From positions 54,471 to 118,470 of the forward strand of contig CAJUOB010000006.1 of assembly GCA_910587915.1 (NCBI GenBank): 64,000 bases of DNA. The letters run 5' to 3'. Under the pieces are notes generated by a model. That model saw nothing but the letters and a program-made list of their open reading frames with translations, was not told the origin of the DNA and did not search any database. The position numbers and the translations under genes were made by a program. Numbering within the stretch: the first letter of the stretch is position 1; each line of letters starts with the position of its first letter. Shown piece by piece: positions 8,331 to 17,926 of the stretch. The stretch is from an uncultured Muribaculaceae bacterium. GTDB taxonomy: Bacteria > Bacteroidota > Bacteroidia > Bacteroidales > Muribaculaceae.

Positions 8331-9512
8331 ATGAAATCCTATCATATCACTGCTTTAATTCTTGCAATATCACTCTGGGGATGTGGGCCGAAAGACCACG
8401 ACGAACATGCAGCTCATTCCCACGAGGCACATGAGCATGCCGACGGACACGAACACGGAAGCCACGACCACGACGGTCATAGCCATGCTCCCAAGGAAAC
8501 TCATAGCCACGATGGCGAGATCGATCTTCACGATGAAGTGGCCGAACGTTTCGGTGTGAAATTCGACACTATCCGTCCTGCCGGATTTCACGAAGTGGTG
8601 CGTGTGAGCGGACGTGCCGAGCCATCTGCTGCCAGTCAAGGAATTGTATCCGCCCCCGTATCGGGAACTGTTCATTTTGCACGCGGCATCAATGCCGGCA
8701 GTTCCGTCAAGGCCGGCTCAGTGATTGCTGTAATCGATCCGGCAGCCACACTCGGTGGCGACGCCAATGCTGCCGCCAAAGCAAACTTAGATGCAGCCAA
8801 GCGCGAACTCGACAGAATAAAACCACTGTACGAAGACCGTCTTGTCACCGCTTCGGAGTACAACAATGCGCTCGCAGCCTACGAACAGGCCAAAGCCGCA
8901 TATAGCCCCAGAGCCAATGGTGGCCGGGCTCTGTCGCCCATCGCAGGAAGCGTCACATCGCTCAATGTGGCCGAAGGACAATATGTGGCCGTTGGAGAAC
9001 CTGTTGCCACAGTATCTTCTGCCAAAGAACTCACTCTGCGGGTAGAGCTGCCTCGCCGCTATCTTCCCTTGGCTTCATCATTCAAGGAAGCTGTGATCGA
9101 GCAGCCCTACACAGATCCTGTTCGTATAGCCATCACAGGCACCCCGGCTCCGGTAGCGCAGCAGGGAACAGCCTCTGCTTTCGTGCCTATGTACTTCACT
9201 GTGGCAGCCACAGGCAGCATCACACCGGGTGCAACATTCACCGCCCATCTCATTGGCAGCGGACGCGATGGTGTAATCACTCTGCCTCTATCCGGCATTT
9301 CGGAGCAACAGGGAAATTACTTCGTATACGAACGTGTACACCCCGAATCGTATGTAAAACGTCGCGTACAACTTGGCACATCCGACGGCCAGAGAGTTGA
9401 AATCAAAGGCGGCATAACTCCCGGAGCTGTCGTAGTGAGCGAGGGTGCCACCGCCGTACGCCTTGCCGAAACCGGAGCAAATATCCCCGAAGGACACACC
9501 CACAACCACTGA
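8331..9512 (+). CDS. RND efflux periplasmic adaptor (CusB/CzcB-like) with His-rich N-terminus
   Basis: Membrane-fusion protein linking an inner-membrane RND pump to an outer-membrane channel. The 393-residue protein begins with a lipoprotein-type signal (LAISLWGC), then a His-rich tail of about 50 residues containing 15 histidines, apt for binding Zn, Cu or similar ions. The adaptor core follows: a lipoyl-like half (SAPVSGTVHFARGINAG), a short helical hairpin, the second lipoyl half (ALSPIAGSVTSLNV), and beta-barrel and membrane-proximal domains. It is the first gene of a plus-strand string and is followed 10 nt later by the RND pump. Metal efflux is inferred from the His tail and the neighbouring HMA-permease. 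The exact ion is unknown. Confidence 0.88.
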   Translation: MKSYHITALILAISLWGCGPKDHDEHAAHSHEAHEHADGHEHGSHDHDGHSHAPKETHSHDGEIDLHDEVAERFGVKFDTIRPAGFHEVVRVSGRAEPSAASQGIVSAPVSGTVHFARGINAGSSVKAGSVIAVIDPAATLGGDANAAAKANLDAAKRELDRIKPLYEDRLVTASEYNNALAAYEQAKAAYSPRANGGRALSPIAGSVTSLNVAEGQYVAVGEPVATVSSAKELTLRVELPRRYLPLASSFKEAVIEQPYTDPVRIAITGTPAPVAQQGTASAFVPMYFTVAATGSITPGATFTAHLIGSGRDGVITLPLSGISEQQGNYFVYERVHPESYVKRRVQLGTSDGQRVEIKGGITPGAVVVSEGATAVRLAETGANIPEGHTHNH

Positions 9513-9522
9513 TAAGAGCACT

Positions 9523-12500
9523 ATGCTGAACCGAATCATACGCCTCTCCCTCGACAATCGCCTTGCCGTACTTATAATCTCGGCTCTGATTCTCATCGCT
9601 GGTACCATCACATTGATGCGGATGGAGGTCGATATATTCCCCGACCTGAACGCTCCTACCGTAGTGGTGATGACCGAGGCCCCAGGCCTCGCTCCGGAGG
9701 AAGTGGAGACTGTGGTGACCTATCCGGTGGAGACAGCCGTCAACGGTTCCACAGGTGTGCGCCGTGTCCGCTCCACATCCACCACCGGATTCTCGGTCGT
9801 ATGGGTGGAGTTCGAATGGGGCACCGACATCTATCGCGCCCGTCAGATTGTAGGCGAAAGGCTCGACGAAGCTGCCGATGCTCTCCCTCCCGGCGTAGGC
9901 AAACCCACCATGGGACCGCAGTCATCGATTTTGGGAGAAATCATGATAATCGGCCTAACATCCGACAGCACATCGATGCTCGACCTGCGCCGCATAGCCG
10001 AGAAAACAATCCGGCCACGACTGCTGGCACTTGGCGGAGTTTCGCAAGTTAGTGTCATCGGAGGCGATGCTCCCGAATACCGGATCAATCTCGACCCCGA
10101 GCTTATGAAGCTCTACAACGTGAGTCTTGATGAAGTGATGAGTGCCGCCGATAGCTTCAATGCAAACGCCGGCGGTGGCGTGCTCTACGACTATGGAAAT
10201 GAGTATATCGTAAAGGCCCAGCTCAACACCACCGATACCGAAGAACTCGGTCGCGCCGTCGTGCGTGCCGACGCCGATGGCTCGGTAGTCACTCTTGCCG
10301 ATATCGCCACTGTCGACATCGGTCCGAGAATGCCTTGTCTCGGCGTAGCATCGGTCAAGGCACACCCTGCCGTTATCATAACCGTAACCAAGCAGCCGGG
10401 CGCCGGCACCATCCAGCTCACCGAGCACATAGATGCAGCCCTGGCCGATCTCCGCACCACAATGCCGGCCGATATCGAAGTTTCGACCGATATCTTCCGC
10501 CAGTCGGAATTCATATCCAACTCCATATCCAATCTGCAGCGCACCCTGCTCGAAGGAGCCTTCTTCGTGGTAATCGTATTGTTCTTCTTCCTGATGAACC
10601 TGCGCACCACACTCATATCTATCGTCGCGCTACCGCTGTCGATTATCGTGACTGTACTCATACTTAACGCCATGGGCTATACAGTCAATACAATGAGTCT
10701 CGGCGGCATCGCCATCGCGATAGGATGTCTTGTCGACGATGCTATTGTCGATGTGGAGAACGTCTACAAGCGAATCCGCGAAAATGCCGCACTGCCGGCC
10801 GAGCGTAGGCGTCCCATGCTCAAGGTAGTATTCGAAGCCTCGGCAGAGGTGCGTATGCCCATATTCAACTCCACGCTAATCATAGCCGCAGCCTTCCTGC
10901 CACTGTTCTTCCTCACCGGAATGGAAGGCCGCATGCTCAAACCGCTGGGTGTATCCTTCCTTGTGGCTCTGGCAGCGTCGACTATAGTTGCCCTCACCCT
11001 TACCCCGGTGCTGTGCAGCTTCCTACTGGGCAAAAAAGCGGAGAATGCCCATCTGAGCCGCGAGCCCAAAGTTACCGCAGCATTGAAAAAAGCATATGCC
11101 AAGTCGCTTGTGGTCGCACTCCGGCACAAGCGCGCCCTCATCGGCATAACAGGCGTGGCATTTGTAGCCGCGGTGATATTGTTCTTCACTCTCGGCCGCG
11201 GCTTCCTGCCGCCGTTCAACGAAGGATCGTTCACCATCAACGTATCCACCCTCCCCGGAATATCACTTGAGGAAAGCGACAAGATCGGACGCGAGGCCGA
11301 ACGTATAATCATGGAAACACCCGAGGTAATCACCGTAGCCCGTAAGACAGGCCGCGCTGAGCTCGACGAGCATTCCCTCGGCGTGAACGTATCGGAAATC
11401 GAAGCACCCTATAAACTCACCGGCCGCACACGCGCTGAGGTATCGCGCGATCTCCGCACACGTCTCGGAGAAATACCCGGTGCCGTTGTCGAAATCGGCC
11501 AGCCCATATCGCACCGTATCGATGCCATGCTGTCGGGCTCGCAGGCACAGATTGCCATCAAGATTTTCGGAAGCGACCTCGAGACACTCTACGCCATCGG
11601 AAAGCAGGTGAAGGAAGCCGCCGCAACCATACCCGGCCTCGTCGACATAAACATAGAGCAGCAGACCGAGCGTCCGCAGCTTCTTATCCGTCCCCGCCGC
11701 GATGCTCTGGCCATGAACGGCATACGTCTCGGCGATTTCAGCAAAGCTATTGAAACCATACTGGGCGGCACTGTCGTGGCCCAGGTGTATGAAGATGGCT
11801 TTGCCTATGATGTTGCCGTAATAGCAGCCGACGGCCACCGCGACCGCCTCGACAAAATCGGACGCATCACCCTCGACGGAGTGCGTGGAAAAGTGGCGCT
11901 TGCAGAAGTTGCCGACATCCTGTCGACCACCGGTCCAAACACCGTCAATCGCGAGAATGTGAAACGCCGCTTGCTCGTGTCGGCAAATGTCGACGGTGGC
12001 GACCTCAGCGGTTCTGTAGGCAAGCTACGCAAAAAAATAGAAGAATCTGTGAAGCTACCCGAGAACTACTATATAACATATGGTGGCCAGTTCGAAAACG
12101 AACAGGCTGCCTCTCGGACTCTGCTCTGGACATCGCTCGGCGCCCTGCTGATTATCTTCATGCTTCTCTACGGCGAATTCAAGAATTGGGCCGAGGCTTT
12201 GGTCATACTCGTAAACATGCCGTTGGCCCTTATCGGAGGTATTGCCATGCTTGCCATCACCGGCGGCGAGGTAAACATACCGGCCATCATAGGCTTCATA
12301 TCGCTCATGGGCATAAGCACCCGCAACGGTATGCTGCTCATATCGCGCTACAATCACCTCAAAACCGACGGCATAGGCGTGAACGACCGCATTGCCAGAG
12401 GCTCATCCGACCGTCTGCTGCCTATCATCATGACAGCACTCACATCGGCGCTCGCTCTTATTCCTCTTGCGGTCAACGGCACCGCTCCCGGAAATGAAAT

Positions 12501-12612
12501 CCAGGCTCCTATGGCCATTGTGATACTTGGTGGCCTCATAAGCTCTACAGCGCTCAACATCTATGTTGTGCCCGCACTATACCAGTTCTTAAACCGAAAA
12601 GATATCGTCTGA
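9523..12612 (+). CDS. RND efflux pump, heavy-metal (CusA/CzcA-like) subfamily
   Basis: Inner-membrane proton-driven pump of about 1029 residues, the normal size for the family. The start at 9523 (MLNRIIRLSL) is used because the frame upstream overlaps the adaptor gene and does not resemble the family. Visible are TM1, the porter region with TYPVETAVNGSTGVRRVRS, the TM4 motif GGIAIAIGCLVDDAIVDVEN typical of the metal (HME) subfamily, and C-terminal spans with FISLMGISTRNGMLLISRYNHL. It lies 10 nt after the adaptor and 6 nt before a GH106-like gene. The TolC-like partner comes after that gene, so the tripartite pump genes are interrupted by a glycosidase. Confidence 0.92.
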   Translation: MLNRIIRLSLDNRLAVLIISALILIAGTITLMRMEVDIFPDLNAPTVVVMTEAPGLAPEEVETVVTYPVETAVNGSTGVRRVRSTSTTGFSVVWVEFEWGTDIYRARQIVGERLDEAADALPPGVGKPTMGPQSSILGEIMIIGLTSDSTSMLDLRRIAEKTIRPRLLALGGVSQVSVIGGDAPEYRINLDPELMKLYNVSLDEVMSAADSFNANAGGGVLYDYGNEYIVKAQLNTTDTEELGRAVVRADADGSVVTLADIATVDIGPRMPCLGVASVKAHPAVIITVTKQPGAGTIQLTEHIDAALADLRTTMPADIEVSTDIFRQSEFISNSISNLQRTLLEGAFFVVIVLFFFLMNLRTTLISIVALPLSIIVTVLILNAMGYTVNTMSLGGIAIAIGCLVDDAIVDVENVYKRIRENAALPAERRRPMLKVVFEASAEVRMPIFNSTLIIAAAFLPLFFLTGMEGRMLKPLGVSFLVALAASTIVALTLTPVLCSFLLGKKAENAHLSREPKVTAALKKAYAKSLVVALRHKRALIGITGVAFVAAVILFFTLGRGFLPPFNEGSFTINVSTLPGISLEESDKIGREAERIIMETPEVITVARKTGRAELDEHSLGVNVSEIEAPYKLTGRTRAEVSRDLRTRLGEIPGAVVEIGQPISHRIDAMLSGSQAQIAIKIFGSDLETLYAIGKQVKEAAATIPGLVDINIEQQTERPQLLIRPRRDALAMNGIRLGDFSKAIETILGGTVVAQVYEDGFAYDVAVIAADGHRDRLDKIGRITLDGVRGKVALAEVADILSTTGPNTVNRENVKRRLLVSANVDGGDLSGSVGKLRKKIEESVKLPENYYITYGGQFENEQAASRTLLWTSLGALLIIFMLLYGEFKNWAEALVILVNMPLALIGGIAMLAITGGEVNIPAIIGFISLMGISTRNGMLLISRYNHLKTDGIGVNDRIARGSSDRLLPIIMTALTSALALIPLAVNGTAPGNEIQAPMAIVILGGLISSTALNIYVVPALYQFLNRKDIV

Positions 12613-12618
12613 TTTCCC

Positions 12619-15600
12619 ATGAAAAAAAGGATAATACCCGCACTGCTGCTTCTGGCATCCTGTGCATCACCGATTTATAGCCGCACTCTGCAACAAACAT
12701 TCGCCACCCCGGGCGATTCTGTGCAGACTTCGGTATATTGGTATTGGATTAACGGCAACGTAACCCCCGACGGTGTTCGCAAGGACCTCGAAGCCATGAA
12801 AAAAGCAGGTATCAACCGTGCTTTCATCGGCAATATCGGTTTGGGAGAAATGCACACACCCTTCAACAGCGTGCAACTCTTCACCGACCAATGGTGGGAG
12901 GTGGTGCATGCCGCCCTGAAACGTGCATCCGAACTCGGCATCGAAATCGGAATTTTCAACTGCCCAGGCTGGAGTCAGGCAGGCGGACCATGGATAGAGC
13001 CCGGACAAGCCATGCGCTACCTCGACAATGTAAAAGCCGACGTCGACGGCGGTAAAGAAGTGAAAATCGTATTGCAGGCTCCGTCGGCCGACTTTCAGGA
13101 TGTGCGTGTACTCGCATACCCGGCATACGTATCTGCTGAGCCCAGCTATAGCATCAAGGCAAGCGGTATTAGAGGTAATGCCGCCGATGCCGCCGACAGC
13201 AATCCCGATACCGAAGTGTACTTCGACAACTCCGGACGCGCGGTCTTCGACATATCTTCCGATAGCGATATAACCCTGCGGAGCATCGAAATCGCTCCGG
13301 CACATCGACCTATCAGGGCCGAAGCACGCCTCGAAGTAAAAGAAGGCGACCGCTACCGTCAGATTGCCGATTTCATCATCGACCGCTCAAACCCCAACCC
13401 CGAAGTTGGATGGGATCCATACGCACCGGTGGCCATAAGCGTGCCTACAACAGTGGCCAAGGAATTCCGACTCAGCATAAGCGGTGCAGGCAACGATACC
13501 GGCATTAAAGAAATAACATTGTCGGAAGCACCGAGAGTAGAACGATATGCCGAAAAAACGCTGGCTAAAATGTTCCAGTCGCCGCTCCCCTACTGGGAAG
13601 AATACCAATGGCGCGTACAACCCGAAGCCGGAGAGATGCCCGGTGTCGTGGCTCCCGACATGGTGATGGATATCACCGACTGTCTGCACGGCGATTCCAT
13701 CATATGGGCAGCACCTGCAGGCAAGTGGACGGTAATGCGCACAGGCATGCGTCCCACCGGCGTTCCAAACGGCCCTGCGGCTACCGAGGGCACAGGTCTT
13801 GAGGTCGACAAACTCACCACCGCCTATCTGCAACATCATTTCGATTCATTCATCGGCGAGATTCTGCGTCGCATACCCGAAGCCGACAGAAAGACATTCA
13901 AGGTGGTCGTAGCCGACAGCTACGAAAAAGGCGGACAGAATTTCAGCGATACTTTCATTGCCGACTTCAAGCAGCGCTACGGATACGACCCCACGCCCTA
14001 TCTACCGGTCTACGAAGGTACCGTAGTGGGTAGCCGCGACATCAGCGACCGCTTCCTGTGGGATATGCGCCGATTCGTGGCCGACCGTCTGGCTTACTCA
14101 CATATAGGTGGTATGCGCGATGTCGCAAACAAAAACGGGCTCACCCTTTGGCTCGAGAACTATGGACACTGGGGCTTTCCCGGCGAGTTCCTGCAGTATG
14201 GCGGCCAGTCCGACGAGGTTTCCGGCGAATTCTGGAGCGAAGGCACTCTCGGCGACATCGAAAACCGCGCGGCATCCTCGTGTGCCCATATCTACGGCAA
14301 GAACAAAGTGTCGGCAGAATCATTCACTGCTGCAGGCAATGACTTCGGACGATATCCGGCCCAGATGAAGCAGCGTGGCGACCGTTTCTTCGCCGAGGGT
14401 ATCAACAACACCCTGCTCCATGTGGCCATATCGCAACCCACCGACACCGTGCCGGGAATGAATGCCTGGTTCGGAAACGAATTCAACCGCAATAATACTT
14501 GGTTTTCACAGATCGACCTCTTCACCGACTATCTCAAGCGTTGCAATCTCATGCTTCAGCAGGGTCTCAACGTAGCCGATGTCGCATACTTTATCGGTGA
14601 GGACGCTCCGAAGATGACAGGCGTGACCGATCCGGCTCTTCCCGCAGGATACCAGTTCGACTACATAAACGGTGAAGTACTCCGCGACCGTATGACAGTG
14701 AAAAACGGCCTCTGGACTCTCCCTCACGGTACACAATACCGTATTCTGGTTCTACCGAAACTCGAGACTATGCGCCCCGAACTTCTTGAACAAATCAAGG
14801 ATCTCGTGGCACAAGGCGGTGTCATTCTTGGACCGGCGCCCCGACGCTCGCCAAGCCTCGAGAATTATCCTTCGGCCGATGAAAAAGTGCGAGCGCTCGC
14901 TTCAGAGCTATGGGCCGGAGTGGACGGTAAAACAACAAAAGCGGCCAAATATGGTAAAGGAACAGTACTTTGCGGCATGGACATGACCGAAGCATTGGAC
15001 TACATCGGATGCAAGCCCGATTTCACCGCCGGCTCGGATATGCCCGTGGCATACGCACACCGCGATGCCGGCGACGCACATATCTATTTCGTATCCAACC
15101 AGTCCGACAAGCCTATCGAGTTCGAAGCCACATTCCGCACAGCCGGACTCAAACCCACCCTATGGTCGGCAATCGATGGCAGCACACGGCCGTTACCTCA
15201 GTACACTTCCGACGGCATAATCACAGCACTGCCCATGTCGCTCGACGCCTATGAGAGTGCTTTTGTAGTTTTCGACAACACCGCTACCGAAACAAACGGA
15301 ACCGAGAACTATCCCTCGCCAGTAGTGTCGCCGCTCGACGGAACATGGACCATAAGCTTCGAACCCGGACGCCGCGGACCGGCCAAACCTATAAAGACCA
15401 AAGACATCCGCGATCTCTCACAGTCGACCGACGATGCCATCAGCCATTTCTCTGGCCATATCACCTACGACACTACCTTCAAGCTAAAATCCATCTCCGC
15501 CGGCGAAAAGGTATATCTCAATACCGGTCGCGTAGGGGTAATGGCTAAAGTCTACGTCAACGGTCAATATGCAGGTGGCGTATGGACAGCACCATACCGT

Positions 15601-15807
15601 GTCGACATCACCCCGTTCATTAAGAAAGGCAAGAATACCATATCGATCGATGTGGTTTCCACTTGGGTCAACCGGCTCATCGGCGACAGCGCCCTTCCGG
15701 AAAGCGAACGCGGCACCTGGACATACAATAATCCTTGGCGTCCTGACTCGCCTCTACAGACCACCGGACTGCTCGAACATCCTTGCATAGAAATCATCAA
15801 GCTATGA
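12619..15807 (+). CDS. GH106-like glycoside hydrolase (alpha-L-rhamnosidase family)
   Basis: A 1062-residue exported protein with an N-terminal signal that could be lipoprotein-type (LLLASC) or type I. Its early catalytic-domain motifs VYWYWINGNVTPDGVRKDLE and GIFNCPGWSQAGGPWI are typical of the large GH106 / PF17132-like glycosidases of Bacteroidetes. Further conserved parts are WLENYGHWGFPGEF, SGEFWSEG and KNKVSAESFT. The C-terminus (residues about 880-1062) is a jelly-roll sugar-binding-type domain with VYVNGQYAGGVWTAPYRVDI. GH106 members described so far act on alpha-L-rhamnosides. The substrate here is not provable. The gene is oddly placed between the RND pump and the TolC-like gene, 6 nt from the former and overlapping the latter by four bases (ATGA), so it is co-transcribed with them. 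Confidence 0.8.
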   Translation: MKKRIIPALLLLASCASPIYSRTLQQTFATPGDSVQTSVYWYWINGNVTPDGVRKDLEAMKKAGINRAFIGNIGLGEMHTPFNSVQLFTDQWWEVVHAALKRASELGIEIGIFNCPGWSQAGGPWIEPGQAMRYLDNVKADVDGGKEVKIVLQAPSADFQDVRVLAYPAYVSAEPSYSIKASGIRGNAADAADSNPDTEVYFDNSGRAVFDISSDSDITLRSIEIAPAHRPIRAEARLEVKEGDRYRQIADFIIDRSNPNPEVGWDPYAPVAISVPTTVAKEFRLSISGAGNDTGIKEITLSEAPRVERYAEKTLAKMFQSPLPYWEEYQWRVQPEAGEMPGVVAPDMVMDITDCLHGDSIIWAAPAGKWTVMRTGMRPTGVPNGPAATEGTGLEVDKLTTAYLQHHFDSFIGEILRRIPEADRKTFKVVVADSYEKGGQNFSDTFIADFKQRYGYDPTPYLPVYEGTVVGSRDISDRFLWDMRRFVADRLAYSHIGGMRDVANKNGLTLWLENYGHWGFPGEFLQYGGQSDEVSGEFWSEGTLGDIENRAASSCAHIYGKNKVSAESFTAAGNDFGRYPAQMKQRGDRFFAEGINNTLLHVAISQPTDTVPGMNAWFGNEFNRNNTWFSQIDLFTDYLKRCNLMLQQGLNVADVAYFIGEDAPKMTGVTDPALPAGYQFDYINGEVLRDRMTVKNGLWTLPHGTQYRILVLPKLETMRPELLEQIKDLVAQGGVILGPAPRRSPSLENYPSADEKVRALASELWAGVDGKTTKAAKYGKGTVLCGMDMTEALDYIGCKPDFTAGSDMPVAYAHRDAGDAHIYFVSNQSDKPIEFEATFRTAGLKPTLWSAIDGSTRPLPQYTSDGIITALPMSLDAYESAFVVFDNTATETNGTENYPSPVVSPLDGTWTISFEPGRRGPAKPIKTKDIRDLSQSTDDAISHFSGHITYDTTFKLKSISAGEKVYLNTGRVGVMAKVYVNGQYAGGVWTAPYRVDITPFIKKGKNTISIDVVSTWVNRLIGDSALPESERGTWTYNNPWRPDSPLQTTGLLEHPCIEIIKL

Positions 15808-16988
15808 CACCGAAATTTATCATCTACATACTTGCCTCCATTCTCCCCGCTACGGCATTGGCCCAATCGGCCTTCGATAGCGCTGTGCAGAGCATCGTGA
15901 ACAACAATGCTGAATTAAAGGCCAAGCACCAGCGATATGTCGGCGAAATCGAGAATGAGAAAAACGAGAATCTGCTCGAAGGGCCCGAAGCCGAACTCGA
16001 GTACAAGTTCGCTCCCGAAGGTGGCGAAAACCGTTGGGGCATGTCGGTGAGTCAGTCGTTCGACTGGCCTGGGCTCTACTCTGCGCGTCGGAAAGTGGCC
16101 GCTAATAACGAAAATGCGTTCCGCCAGCTTTATGAAGCCGACCGGAATGCAGTGGCACTCCAGGCCCGTACACTGTTGCTCGACTATGTGCAGGCCCGTC
16201 TCAATGCTTCGCTTCTTGCCGAGGCCGAGACAAACCTCTCGCAGCTCATACAATACCTCGATAAAGCCTACGAGCGTGAAAGCGCCACAATACTCATGGT
16301 GAAAAAAGCGCGTCGGGAACTCTTCGACACGTCTGCACGACGGGCCGAAGCCGAAGCTGCCGTACAGCGCATTGCCGAAAGTCTAAAAGCCATGGGCGAC
16401 GGAAATATCGACCTGTCAGGCATCAACGTTTTCCCGGAAATACCTCTGCTTCCGATGGCCGAGTACCGCCAGGCCATGCTCGCCAACGACCCTACGCTGG
16501 CTGCACATGCAAGCCTCATCGACGCACAAAACGCCTCGGTTACTGCAAGCAAGGCCGGACGTCTGCCGTCATTCTCCCTTGGCTATGTCCATGATTTTGA
16601 AGAAGGCACCCACTTCAATGGATTCAGCGTAGGCATATCGCTCCCTTCGTGGGGCCGGAATCATAGTGCTTCGGCCGCACGGGCCAATGCATTGGCGGCT
16701 GAGTTCGAGAAAGAGGACTACGCACAGTCTGTAGAGGCATCCATCGCATCCGACTGGAACGAGGCTGCCGCATTGGCAACACGCCTCGAACCGGTAAAAG
16801 ACGAATTTGCCGACGACAACTACATCGACCTGCTTTCGAAATCCTTCTACGGCGGCCAGATCACTATTTTCGACTATCTGCGCGAAATTAACGAATACAT
16901 CGATTTCAAAATTTCACTCACCGCACTCGAACACAGCTATTGCTCGGCTTTGACACGCCTTAACCGCTACACCACCGTTCCGCAATGA
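15804..16988 (+). CDS. TolC-family outer-membrane efflux protein
   Basis: Outer-membrane channel of a tripartite efflux system, 394 residues. The start at 15804 is chosen because it gives a signal peptide (MTPKFIIYILASILPATALAQ) and overlaps the preceding stop as ATGA. Two long alpha-helical/coiled-coil repeats rich in Ala, Glu and Leu, and barrel strands such as WGMSVSQSFDW and FSVGISLPSWG, match the TolC/OEP fold. It is somewhat shorter than E. coli TolC, as is common for metal-efflux partners. It is probably the exit duct for the RND pump encoded upstream, although the glycosidase gene separates them. Its stop overlaps the next start by four bases. Confidence 0.85.
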   Translation: MTPKFIIYILASILPATALAQSAFDSAVQSIVNNNAELKAKHQRYVGEIENEKNENLLEGPEAELEYKFAPEGGENRWGMSVSQSFDWPGLYSARRKVAANNENAFRQLYEADRNAVALQARTLLLDYVQARLNASLLAEAETNLSQLIQYLDKAYERESATILMVKKARRELFDTSARRAEAEAAVQRIAESLKAMGDGNIDLSGINVFPEIPLLPMAEYRQAMLANDPTLAAHASLIDAQNASVTASKAGRLPSFSLGYVHDFEEGTHFNGFSVGISLPSWGRNHSASAARANALAAEFEKEDYAQSVEASIASDWNEAAALATRLEPVKDEFADDNYIDLLSKSFYGGQITIFDYLREINEYIDFKISLTALEHSYCSALTRLNRYTTVPQ

Positions 16989-17926
16989 TTACGGTAGAGC
17001 GATATACCCCTGCCATGCGGGACCAGTGGAATGACGCCGTCGAAGCCTCGCGAAACGGCACATTCCTTCATCGGAGAGAGTACATGGACTACCACTCCGA
17101 CCGCTTCAACGATTTCTCGCTGGTGGCACGCTCTGCCACCGGTAATATTCTGGCCCTACTACCGGCCGACAAATCGGGTACATCGCTCCGCTCTCATGCA
17201 GGCCTCACATATGGCGGATGGCTCATGCTTCCAAAAGCCGACATGAATGCCATGCTCGACATTTGGACAGCGGCCAGGAATGTCGCCCAGGACAGCGGCA
17301 TCGATAATCTCATCTACAAACCGGTGCCACATATCTTCCACCGCTATCCGGCCGAAGAAGATCTCTACTGCCTGTTCCGCGACGGCGCTTCAATAGCATC
17401 TACACAGGTATCATCGGTCATAGATCTCCAAAACCCCATGGGATTCGACCAGAATGCCCGGCGCGCTTCTGTCAAAGCAATTCGCAGGGAGCTCCATGTA
17501 GCCGAAAGCCACGACTACGCCACCTTCTGGCAGATACTCTGCGAAGTCCTTGCCTCAAGACACAACACACTCCCGGTGCATACCCTCGCCGAGATAAGCA
17601 TGCTTGCCGGTCGGTTTCCGGAAAACATACGGCTATACGGCGTGTTCGACAAGGGGCGCATGGTGGCTGGTTCTGTAGTATATATCACTCACACTACCGT
17701 ACACGCTCAGTATATAGCCTCCGACGACATCGGTCGCCGGTACGGTGCTCTCGCATTGCTATTCGACAATCTGGCAACTACCTTCAGCGACAAAGTGCGT
17801 TATCTCGATTTCGGCACATCGAACGAAGATGCCGGACGCATCCTCAACTCAGGCCTTATACGCCAGAAATGTGGTTTCGGCGCCCGTGCCGTTGCTTTTA
17901 ATACTTATAAAATATCATGGCGATAA
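16985..17926 (+). CDS. FemAB/GNAT-like acyltransferase of unknown substrate
   Basis: A 313-residue cytoplasmic protein beginning with the pattern seen in FemAB-like GNAT proteins: WNDAVEASRNGTFLHRREYMDYH, then segments like LTYGGWLMLP and IYKPVPHIFHRYPAEEDLY. A second acetyltransferase-like half contains VFDKGRMVAGSVVYIT and a C-terminal YLDFGTSNEDAGRILNSGL. Related proteins occur next to cell-envelope genes in Bacteroidetes. The acceptor is unknown. It overlaps the TolC-like gene by four bases and the following ftsE by ten, so it is co-translated with both. Assignment to the GNAT/FemAB superfamily is moderate. Confidence 0.65.
   Translation: MITVERYTPAMRDQWNDAVEASRNGTFLHRREYMDYHSDRFNDFSLVARSATGNILALLPADKSGTSLRSHAGLTYGGWLMLPKADMNAMLDIWTAARNVAQDSGIDNLIYKPVPHIFHRYPAEEDLYCLFRDGASIASTQVSSVIDLQNPMGFDQNARRASVKAIRRELHVAESHDYATFWQILCEVLASRHNTLPVHTLAEISMLAGRFPENIRLYGVFDKGRMVAGSVVYITHTTVHAQYIASDDIGRRYGALALLFDNLATTFSDKVRYLDFGTSNEDAGRILNSGLIRQKCGFGARAVAFNTYKISWR

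Noticed and set aside
12619..15807. GH2 beta-galactosidase assignment for the large glycosidase
   Set aside because: A GH2-like jelly roll exists only at the C-terminus. The N-terminal catalytic motifs (WYWINGNVT, CPGWSQAGGPW) are of the GH106 type.
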